Source of the DNA: CAYFSS01 sp964345975
GTDB lineage: Bacteria > Bacillota > Clostridia > Saccharofermentanales > Fastidiosipilaceae
DNA: 64,000 nucleotides
Reading direction: 5' to 3'
NCBI GenBank assembly: GCA_964345975.1
Contig: CAYFSS010000009.1
Location: 1 to 64,000, forward strand
In this document: piece by piece, positions 51,511-57,873 of the stretch
Layout of the letters: every line of letters begins with the position of its first letter
Position numbering within the stretch: position 1 is the first letter of the stretch
Made by a program: the position numbers and the translations under genes
Notes under the pieces: generated by a model
The model's input: only the letters and a program-made list of their open reading frames with translations
Told to the model about the DNA's origin: nothing
The model's database searches: none

Positions 51511-52571
51511 TTATCTTAGGAATTGAGAGCTCCTGCGATGAAACTGCTATGGCCATCTTGCAAGATGGTAAAGTCTTGAGCTCGGTAGTCGCTTCACAGA
51601 TTAAGACGCATCAAAAATTCGGTGGCGTAGTGCCGGAGATCGCTGCACGCGAACATATAACTGCGCTTCTACCGGTTTTGGATAGTGCACTAAGTCATGC
51701 GGGGATTCGAGCTGAAGATATCGACGCAGTTGCCGTCACTTCAGGACCGGGTCTCATCGGGGCTCTCTTGGTTGGAGTCAGCTCGGCAAAAGCAATAGCC
51801 CATGCCTTGAATAAGCCCTTATATCCTGTTCATCACATCGTGGCCCATATCACGGCTAATCAACTGGTCCACGAAGACTTTGAGTTACCTTTCATAGCGC
51901 TCGTCGTTTCAGGAGGGCACACCCATCTTTACGAAGTCGATGAGAAGGCTAATCTCAAGACGTTAGCTCGTACAAGAGACGATGCAGCGGGAGAGAGCTT
52001 TGATAAGGTCGCCAGAGCAATGGGTTTACCGTATCCAGGAGGACCGGAGATAGACCGTCTGGCTAAATTAGGTGATCCCAAAGCGTACAAGTTTCCTGAG
52101 ATCAAGATCTCAGATGATCGTTTGGACTTCTCCTTTAGTGGCTTAAAGACAGCAGCACTGAACTATCTCAATCACTTACGACAAAAGAATGGTGATCAAC
52201 TATTTGCTACGCAGCAAGAACAAGCCGATTTTGCAGCATCCTTTCAATCTGCCATCATAGATCAGATCGTAGACCGGTGTGAAACAATCCTCTCGCAAAG
52301 CCCTATCAAGCATTTCGCTTTGGCAGGCGGGGTTGCAGCAAATCATGAGCTTAGATCGAGGCTCGAAACGTTAGCAAAGCGCTTGGATAAGGACTTTTTT
52401 GTCCCACCGTTGAAGTACTGTGGGGATAATGCAGCAATGGTTGCAAGCCTTGGTTATCTCTTAGCAAAGCTTGACGTAAAGCCGGTATCTGCCACCTTGA
52501 ATCCTGTTGCTTCGTGGCCGGCAGAAACCTATCGTGATTTCAGACATTTACAGAAGAAAGGTCAGTATTAA
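51507..52571 (+). CDS. tsaD: tRNA N6-threonylcarbamoyladenosine synthase, catalytic subunit
   Basis: A 354-residue TsaD (Kae1/Gcp), transferring the threonylcarbamoyl group to A37 of tRNAs that read ANN codons. ILGIESSCDETAMAI starts the protein, VHHIVAHI holds the metal-binding histidines, and GGVAANHELRSRL and CGDNAAMVA are conserved. tsaB and tsaE are not in the window. The ATG start overlaps dut by 4 nt, and the stop overlaps the smpB start by one base (TAATG). Confidence 0.97.
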   Translation: MIILGIESSCDETAMAILQDGKVLSSVVASQIKTHQKFGGVVPEIAAREHITALLPVLDSALSHAGIRAEDIDAVAVTSGPGLIGALLVGVSSAKAIAHALNKPLYPVHHIVAHITANQLVHEDFELPFIALVVSGGHTHLYEVDEKANLKTLARTRDDAAGESFDKVARAMGLPYPGGPEIDRLAKLGDPKAYKFPEIKISDDRLDFSFSGLKTAALNYLNHLRQKNGDQLFATQQEQADFAASFQSAIIDQIVDRCETILSQSPIKHFALAGGVAANHELRSRLETLAKRLDKDFFVPPLKYCGDNAAMVASLGYLLAKLDVKPVSATLNPVASWPAETYRDFRHLQKKGQY

Positions 52572-53053
52572 TGGCTAAGAAGAGGACTGGTTCCTCAACC
52601 CTTGCAGACAATCGTCGCGCAAGACATGACTATCATATTTTGGATACCTATGAAGCCGGCATTGAACTCAAGGGAACTGAAGTCAAATCCCTGCGCGAGG
52701 GTAGAGCTACGCTTTCGGAAGCCTACATCACAATCCGCAATCTGCAAGCTTATATTGTGAACTGGTATATCCACCCTTATGAACAGGGTAATCGATTCAA
52801 TCCCGAACCCTTGCGTGATCGGAAACTTCTCCTACACAAACGAGAGATTATGCGACTAAACCAAAGCATTATGGAAGAAGGGCTGACACTAATCCCTCTA
52901 AAGCTCTACCGTAAACGAGGTTTGCTAAAGCTGGAAATTGCGGTTGCTCGAGGGAAGAAGCAGTATGACAAGCGCCGAGCCGTTGAAGAACGAGACACTC
53001 AACGCCAAATTGATCGTCAAATGAAGGATTTCAATCGTCACGCTTCGTTATAA
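52571..53053 (+). CDS. smpB: SsrA-binding protein SmpB
   Basis: A 160-residue SmpB, partner of tmRNA in ribosome rescue. NRRARHDYHILDTYEAGIEL, GTEVKSLREGRATLSEAY and the basic C-terminal tail (DKRRAVEERDTQRQIDRQMK) are diagnostic. No tmRNA gene (ssrA) is recognised near it; it may lie elsewhere. The 3' end overlaps the convergent XRE regulator gene by 16 nt. Confidence 0.96.
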   Translation: MAKKRTGSSTLADNRRARHDYHILDTYEAGIELKGTEVKSLREGRATLSEAYITIRNLQAYIVNWYIHPYEQGNRFNPEPLRDRKLLLHKREIMRLNQSIMEEGLTLIPLKLYRKRGLLKLEIAVARGKKQYDKRRAVEERDTQRQIDRQMKDFNRHASL

Positions 53054-53823
53054 GGTGTGTCGTCTTCTGCTGCTGCAAATTCTTCAGCATCGTCTTCGGA
53101 TTCAGTTTCAAGATCGCGGGTATCCTCCGCTGAGATTTCCACCGATGCCTCAGCATTTGCATGCTCGTCATCCGATGAGTCCTCTATCGACTCTGAATCA
53201 TCCGTGGTAGGCCGAGACAGATAGCTTAGATAATCGAACTTAAAGAAGCTCGAAGTCCTATTAACCTTATGTAGGGAAACTGCTTGCTTGATCTTATCTT
53301 CTTCAGGGAGTTCTTCGATCTGTTCTATTCTTTCCATCATTTCCACACAACGTTCTATATAGAGGCTTACACTCTTACAAATGTTCTCATAGATGCTTCT
53401 AGGCAATCCTTCAAGGTTGATTACTTGCTGGGGATTTGTCTTTGAATCCTTGATCTTGTTCAAACTTTCCTGCAATTCTTTTGAGCCAAATTCTTCGTCG
53501 GAATCTTTAGCCTTCGATCTAAACTGCTCTACATATCGAAACCATGCTTGCTCGGCAAGAAGTCGAGGGATATCGCGCTCAGAATCTATCGTTGTATCGA
53601 TATGTTCAATCGTGATAAACGGATGGCTTTCTCTGAGGATTTGTTCCACAGACTTATTATGTAGTTTTGCTAAAGACACTATTGATTGTAAATCAGGCAT
53701 TCTTTGACCTGCCTCCCACTGACTAATCGTGTTTTGTTTGAGATTGAGTAATAGACCAAACTGTTCTTGTGTTAGGTCGAGTTCTTCACGCCATTTCTTC
53801 AAGTCTTGATGATTTATATGCAT
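53038..53823 (-). CDS. XRE-family regulator with long acidic C-terminus
   Basis: A 261-residue protein with an N-terminal XRE helix-turn-helix (residues 9-50: LDLTQEQFGLLLNLKQNTIS then WEAGQRMP). The middle is alpha-helical and charged with no recognised domain. The last 65 residues are strongly acidic (Glu/Asp/Ser runs such as DDSESIEDSSDDEHANAE). AGGAGG precedes the ATG. It ends inside the smpB coding region on the opposite strand. An imperfect palindrome (TTGACATCAA, about 53862) in its upstream region could be an operator. Target genes are unknown. Confidence 0.8.
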   Translation of the reverse strand: MHINHQDLKKWREELDLTQEQFGLLLNLKQNTISQWEAGQRMPDLQSIVSLAKLHNKSVEQILRESHPFITIEHIDTTIDSERDIPRLLAEQAWFRYVEQFRSKAKDSDEEFGSKELQESLNKIKDSKTNPQQVINLEGLPRSIYENICKSVSLYIERCVEMMERIEQIEELPEEDKIKQAVSLHKVNRTSSFFKFDYLSYLSRPTTDDSESIEDSSDDEHANAEASVEISAEDTRDLETESEDDAEEFAAAEDDTPYNEA

Positions 53824-53921
53824 CTTGAACCTCCTTAAATATCACGCAATGCGATACTCATTTGACATCAAACTAGCATGAATTTCAGAAAACAAAAGCT
53901 CTCATCTCAAAATGTGATAAT

Positions 53922-53950
53922 TTGACAGTTCTTTGTTTGGTAGCTAAAAT
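53922..53950 (+). promoter_or_regulatory. promoter of the tRNA-Val/tRNA-Pro unit
   Basis: A perfect TTGACA (53922-53927) and TAAAAT (53945-53950) are separated by 17 bp. tRNA-Val starts 13 nt after the -10 box, consistent with a short leader removed by RNase P. Confidence 0.88.
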
Positions 53951-53962
53951 AGCGCTTGCTTC

Positions 53963-54039
53963 GGGTGGTTAGCTCAGCTGGTTAGAGCGCCTGCTTCACA
54001 CGCAGGAGGTCGTTGGTTCGAGCCCAATATCACCCACCA
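53963..54039 (+). tRNA. tRNA-Val (CAC)
   Basis: The acceptor stem GGGTGGT pairs with ATCACCC, the anticodon stem CCTGC/GCAGG encloses TTCACAC giving anticodon CAC, and the T arm has GGTTCGAGCC. CCA is encoded. This isoacceptor reads GTG codons. Confidence 0.96.
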
Positions 54040-54044
54040 TGCGT

Positions 54045-54121
54045 CGGGGTGTAGCTCAGGTGGCTAGAGTGCGTGCTTGGGGTGCACGAGGTCGCAAGTT
54101 CAAGTCTTGTCACTCCGACCA
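54045..54121 (+). tRNA. tRNA-Pro (GGG)
   Basis: The acceptor stem CGGGGTG pairs with CACTCCG, the anticodon stem CGTGC/GCACG encloses TTGGGGT giving anticodon GGG, and CCA is encoded. It starts 5 nt after tRNA-Val, so the two are processed from one transcript. It reads CCC and CCT. Confidence 0.95.
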
Positions 54122-54126
54122 TAAGC

Positions 54127-54164
54127 AAACCCTCGTATTCTCGGGAATACGAGGGTTTTTATTT
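54127..54164 (+). terminator. intrinsic terminator of the tRNA unit
   Basis: A perfect 14-bp stem, AAACCCTCGTATTC (54127-54140) with GAATACGAGGGTTT (54145-54158), has the tetraloop TCGG and a long T-tract. Confidence 0.95.
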
Positions 54165-54787
54165 TGTATCCCGGACTTTTCTATAAGTTCTTTAAGAATC
54201 AAGATCTACATGAACGCTATATTTACCATGATTTAAACGTGATCTAGCAAATTATGCTTCGCTTCTAAGTCATAGCATTACCTGAATTTTAGAGGTGAAT
54301 TTAACACCATTGTATTCATTCGATAGTAATAATTTTGGGATGCATTGAAACACTGTATTTCTGTGATTAATGACCGTTGAAAGACTCACGAATTGCATCC
54401 GGAGTGCACTCAAAGATTATGTGAACGTATGATGCTGAGATTAATATATAACCATGATTCAGTTATTATATTAAAGAATATTTTGTTTAAAAATTAATTA
54501 ATAAACAACTTCGACTAGTTAATGTGCACGAGTCTGCGTTACAATTTAGTCATATTCTTCATTGCCCGGTTCTAGGATGCGAGGGACACCACGAGTTTCG
54601 AAGCGAGAACGATGAAGAACTGCAAGAATGTACGTTTCATGATGATTTCTCGAGTCATCAAACTAGGGCTAGGGTTTTACTGTTCATTGAACGATTTAAT
54701 CATTAGTTCTTAGATTGTCTATATAATTGATCCATAATGGCATGCAGTTGATAGTTTTAGTTTGCCTAATAATAAGGAGGCTAGTGA
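54165..54787. other. AT-rich non-coding stretch, 620 bases
   Basis: This is the longest gene-free stretch in the window. It is visibly richer in A and T than its surroundings. An inverted repeat, TTGTTTA (54483-54489) with TAAACAA (54502-54508), is centred on AATTAATT. A 60-codon GTG frame at 54524-54706 has no ribosome binding site. TATAAT at 54722-54727 may belong to the promoter of the next gene. No RNA family is recognised. Confidence 0.5.
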
Positions 54788-55555
54788 ATGAATACAGATC
54801 CTAAAGCATATCCGAACACATATGAAGGTATAGAGCCTTCACAAAATGCTATGCGACAAACGCTCATCCATATCTTTCGTTGGATGGGTCTTGGCCTCTT
54901 ATTGAGTGCTGCAGTTGCTTACTTTGCTTCAACATCTACTGCAATTTGGAGATTGATCTACAGCATGCCTTGGCTACCCATCGTAGTCGTCATAGCACAG
55001 CTCGCCATCGCATTCTTCTTTAGCTCCAGACTTCGCCGTATGGAACTAGGCGCAGCCAGAATCTCCTTCGTGGTCTATGCTGTTTTGACCGGTTTCACCT
55101 TTGCGCTAATCCTTACAGCTTATACCAGCGCAACGATTTTCCTTGCCTTCTTATTGGCCGCCCTGACGTTTGGAGCTATGGCAATTTATGGTGCGAAGAC
55201 GAAGCGCGATTTATCGTCAATCGGTAGTGTAGGTTATAGCTTGCTCTTCGCCGTCATCATCGTGAGTCTCTTGAATCTCGTCTTGTATTTCGTTGCACCG
55301 GGGATTGCTCAAGGCATCGACTACATTTTAAATTACGTTGTTGTTGCATTGTTTATCGGTATAACCGCTTGGGATATGCAGAAGATTAAACGCATGGTTG
55401 CAGCTTCCACGACGGGTGGGACCATTGGCGGAGAGACGCAAGCAATCAGCTTGGAAGCTATAGGTCTCTATGGGGCTTTCATGCTTTATTTGGACTTCAT
55501 CAATCTCTTTATCCGTATCTTACGTATCCTGGGTTATTCATCTCGAAGAAACTGA
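54788..55555 (+). CDS. Bax inhibitor-1 (BI-1/YccA) family membrane protein
   Basis: A 255-residue polytopic protein with seven hydrophobic segments from about residue 28 onward. AYTSATIFLAFLLAALTFGAMAIYGAKTKRDL and the C-terminal GLYGAFMLYLDFINLFIRILRILG (each quoted in part) are typical of bacterial BI-1 proteins such as YetJ, which form pH-sensitive calcium leak channels. AAGGAGG precedes the ATG. It stands alone after the long AT-rich gap. Confidence 0.9.
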   Translation: MNTDPKAYPNTYEGIEPSQNAMRQTLIHIFRWMGLGLLLSAAVAYFASTSTAIWRLIYSMPWLPIVVVIAQLAIAFFFSSRLRRMELGAARISFVVYAVLTGFTFALILTAYTSATIFLAFLLAALTFGAMAIYGAKTKRDLSSIGSVGYSLLFAVIIVSLLNLVLYFVAPGIAQGIDYILNYVVVALFIGITAWDMQKIKRMVAASTTGGTIGGETQAISLEAIGLYGAFMLYLDFINLFIRILRILGYSSRRN

Positions 55556-55727
55556 TGATGATAGACGTTTACAGAGCATTCAGTCGATAAATCGGTAGGC
55601 TTTTCAGAGAGTCGTGTAGCGCTTGACGAAGAGCCTATTTTGATTAAGCTTATAAATTGTAAAGATGCAAAACCTATGATAGTGTTTGATTTGTTGTTAA
55701 ATTATCGATATGTCCAAGGAGGATGAC

Positions 55728-56903
55728 ATGGCAGATTATAAAGAAGTAGCCCTTCAGAAGCATGAAGAGTGGGGCGGAAAGATCGAAGTGATCGCGAAAG
55801 CACCCGTCGGCACAGCAGCAGAGCTTGCTATTGCTTATACCCCAGGCGTCGCAGAGCCTTGCCTAGAGATTTCTAAAGATGTAGATAAGTCCTACATGTA
55901 TACCCGTCGCCATAACCTTGTCCTCGTCATTACAGACGGTACAGCCGTCTTGGGTCTTGGTGATATCGGACCTGAAGCCGGAATGCCCGTCATGGAAGGT
56001 AAGTGCGCACTCTTTAAGGCCTTCGGTGACATCGATGCTTTCCCTCTTTGCCTTCGTACGAAGGACGTAGATGAAATCGTCAAGACAATTGAAATGATCG
56101 CCGGTAGCTTCGGTGGTGTTAACCTCGAGGACATCTCAGCACCTCGCTGCTTTGAAATTGAGCGCCGTTTAAAGAAGAGCCTTGATATCCCGGTATTCCA
56201 CGATGATCAGCACGGGACTGCTGTCGTCACGCTTGCTGCAATGATCAATGCCATGCGTCTAACCAATCGTGAGCTGAAAGATGTCAGAGTTGTCATGAAC
56301 GGTGCCGGTGCCGCCTCGATCGCTATTGCCAAGCTCCTCCTGGCAAATGGTCTCGAGAACCTCATCCTCTGTGATAGCCGTGGTGCTATTTACGAAGGTC
56401 GCGATAACCTCAACGCCGAGAAAGAAGAGATGGCCAAAGTCACGAATCTGAAGGGTATCCAAGGTTCACTCGCTGATGTTATGAAGGGTGCTGATGTATT
56501 CATCGGCGTTTCTGCTCCTAACGTTGTGACCCGTGAAATGGTTGAATCCATGGCTGATGACCCCATCGTCTTTGCTTGTGCAAACCCGGTTCCTGAAATC
56601 ATGCCTGATGAAGCACACGCAGGTGGTGCTGCTATTGTAGCTACCGGTCGTTCGGACTTCCCAAATCAGATTAACAACGTACTTGCTTTCCCCGGTATCT
56701 TCCGTGGCGCTTTGGACGTTCGTGCTTCTGACATCAATGATGAAATGAACATAGCTGCTGCTTATGCCATCGCTGACCTCGTCGGTGCTGAAGAACTCGC
56801 AGCAGACAGCATCATGCCCGATGCGTTTGATGAGCGTGTAGCTCCGGCTGTAGCTGAAGCAGTTGCTGAAGCTGCACGTAAGAGCGGTGTTGCTCGTATC
56901 TAA
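55728..56903 (+). CDS. NAD(P)-dependent malic enzyme
   Basis: A 391-residue short-form malic enzyme, oxidatively decarboxylating malate to pyruvate. AIAYTPGVAEPC opens the catalytic domain, FHDDQHGTAVVTLAA is the metal and catalytic region, and VVMNGAGAASIAIAKLLL binds the nucleotide. ATG 55728 follows AAGGAGG; the in-frame ATG 55710 lies before that site. With pckA and fba it fits fermentative C3/C4 metabolism. A terminator follows. Confidence 0.95.
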   Translation: MADYKEVALQKHEEWGGKIEVIAKAPVGTAAELAIAYTPGVAEPCLEISKDVDKSYMYTRRHNLVLVITDGTAVLGLGDIGPEAGMPVMEGKCALFKAFGDIDAFPLCLRTKDVDEIVKTIEMIAGSFGGVNLEDISAPRCFEIERRLKKSLDIPVFHDDQHGTAVVTLAAMINAMRLTNRELKDVRVVMNGAGAASIAIAKLLLANGLENLILCDSRGAIYEGRDNLNAEKEEMAKVTNLKGIQGSLADVMKGADVFIGVSAPNVVTREMVESMADDPIVFACANPVPEIMPDEAHAGGAAIVATGRSDFPNQINNVLAFPGIFRGALDVRASDINDEMNIAAAYAIADLVGAEELAADSIMPDAFDERVAPAVAEAVAEAARKSGVARI

Positions 56904-56924
56904 TAAGAATTAGACTTATTGATG

Positions 56925-56958
56925 AGCCGCCGGCCAGCTGATGGTTGGCGGCTTTTTT
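56925..56958 (+). terminator. intrinsic terminator after malic enzyme
   Basis: An 11-bp stem pairs AGCCGCCGGCC (56925-56935) with GGTTGGCGGCT (56943-56953), with two G-T pairs, then TTTTT. It ends just 17 nt before the next start codon. Confidence 0.85.
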
Positions 56959-56974
56959 ACGTAGAGGTGCAATG

Positions 56975-57520
56975 ATGGCGAGTAGGCAAAAGAATCAGGT
57001 TTATATCCGTCAGCTGACATTGACCGCCCTTATGGCGGCTTTGTCGATTGTGTTAACACGGGTCGTTTCCATCCTCATCATTGCGGGCTCAAATCGTATA
57101 GGACTGGGTTTAGTTCCCATTCACTTAACAGGCTTTCTCCTTGGCACGTTTTGGGGCGCTCTTTGTGGTCTTATAAGTGATCTCATAGGAGTCTTGATCA
57201 ACCCGATGGGAACCGTTTTCTGGGGCATTACTGTAACGACAGTCTTGCAGGGAGTGATTCCCGGGATCGTCATTCGTCTGTGGAAAGGGAAGGACAGCCG
57301 TGGGGTAGCCATTGCTCTGGTTATTTCGTTTGTGTTTCTGAGTCTTTTGATGCAATCCTATTGGCTAAGCATCCTTATGGGTAGACCTTTCACGGAAATG
57401 GTTGCGGTACGTGCTTTACCTCAACTTGGTTTCACGATCGCCTACATCGTTTTGGAAGTACCCTTGTATGCACTCTTGAAGCGCAGTTTCATCGTAAGTG
57501 AAGAACGCACATTGCATTGA
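56975..57520 (+). CDS. ECF transporter S component, folate (FolT)-like
   Basis: A 181-residue membrane protein with about six transmembrane segments. The layout of basic N-terminus, LTLTALMAALSIVLTR, then RIGLGLVPIHLTGFLLGTFWG and GLISDLIGVLINPMG resembles the FolT family of energy-coupling factor substrate-binding subunits. No EcfA/EcfT genes are nearby, so it would share a general module. ATG 56975 is preferred to ATG 56972 by spacing from AGAGGTG. The vitamin specificity is inferred only from pattern. Confidence 0.75.
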   Translation: MASRQKNQVYIRQLTLTALMAALSIVLTRVVSILIIAGSNRIGLGLVPIHLTGFLLGTFWGALCGLISDLIGVLINPMGTVFWGITVTTVLQGVIPGIVIRLWKGKDSRGVAIALVISFVFLSLLMQSYWLSILMGRPFTEMVAVRALPQLGFTIAYIVLEVPLYALLKRSFIVSEERTLH

Positions 57521-57564
57521 TAATTCGGGTGGGCTTTTGGATGTTGGTTTTGGTTGGTTTTGGC

Positions 57565-57597
57565 ATAAAGAAAGCTCAGAATCAAAGACTCCGAGCT
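57565..57597 (-). terminator. terminator of tRNA-Gln
   Basis: Read on the minus strand, AGCTCGGA pairs with TCTGAGCT-type bases across a 7-9-nt loop, followed by TTCTTTAT. It starts 8 nt after the tRNA 3' end. Confidence 0.65.
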
Positions 57598-57604
57598 ATA
57601 GAAT

Positions 57605-57678
57605 TGGCAGCCGATCTAGGATTCGAACCTAGGCAAACTGCTCCAGAGGCAGGTGTGCTACCGTTACACCAATCGGCT
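57605..57678 (-). tRNA. tRNA-Gln (CTG)
   Basis: Read on the minus strand, the acceptor stem AGCCGAT pairs with ATCGGCT, the discriminator is G and CCA is encoded. The anticodon loop CTCTGGA gives anticodon CTG after T33. The T arm contains GGTTCGAATCC. G73 is the usual glutamine-type discriminator. It reads CAG codons. It lies between the S component gene and valS on the opposite strand. Confidence 0.93.
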
Positions 57679-57708
57679 ATTTGTGTTCCTCGGGTTGGAA
57701 CGTGAGTT

Positions 57709-57737
57709 ATATTAGCAAGAACTTGCAGAAGCTGCAA
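57709..57737 (-). promoter_or_regulatory. candidate promoter of tRNA-Gln
   Basis: On the minus strand, TTGCAG (57737-57732) and TAATAT (57714-57709) are 17 bp apart, about 30 nt before the tRNA. Match to consensus is moderate. Confidence 0.35.
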
Positions 57738-57810
57738 CCTTGACTTTGTTATACTGGCGGGCATGAGCCTTGGGCGGATTTGTCGTGCTATGGCTTTGTT
57801 TATAGCTTTT

Positions 57811-57837
57811 TTGTGACCTTTCGTAGCGACGTATGAT
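57811..57837 (+). promoter_or_regulatory. weak candidate promoter of valS
   Basis: TTGTGA (57811-57816) and TATGAT (57832-57837) are only 15 bp apart. No T-box (no TGGNACCGCG antiterminator motif) is seen before valS. Confidence 0.3.
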
Positions 57838-57873
57838 TTGCAACAAATAAAATGATCTTGAATGGGGATTGAT

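Noticed and set aside
54039..54236. Open frame across tRNA-Pro and its terminator
   Set aside because: It is a by-product of the tRNA gene and terminator sequence.
54524..54706. 60-codon GTG reading frame in the AT-rich gap
   Set aside because: No ribosome binding site, no recognisable domain, and an unusual start; it may only reflect a locally GC-richer patch.
53054..54787. tmRNA gene close to smpB
   Set aside because: No alanine-tRNA-like ends or tag sequence could be found; only two ordinary tRNAs are present.
57517..57705. Open frame opposite tRNA-Gln
   Set aside because: It covers the tRNA gene on the other strand and has no ribosome binding site.
57679..57873. T-box riboswitch before valS
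   Set aside because: No TGGNACCGCG antiterminator motif or terminator hairpin is seen, and the gap is partly taken up by the tRNA-Gln unit.
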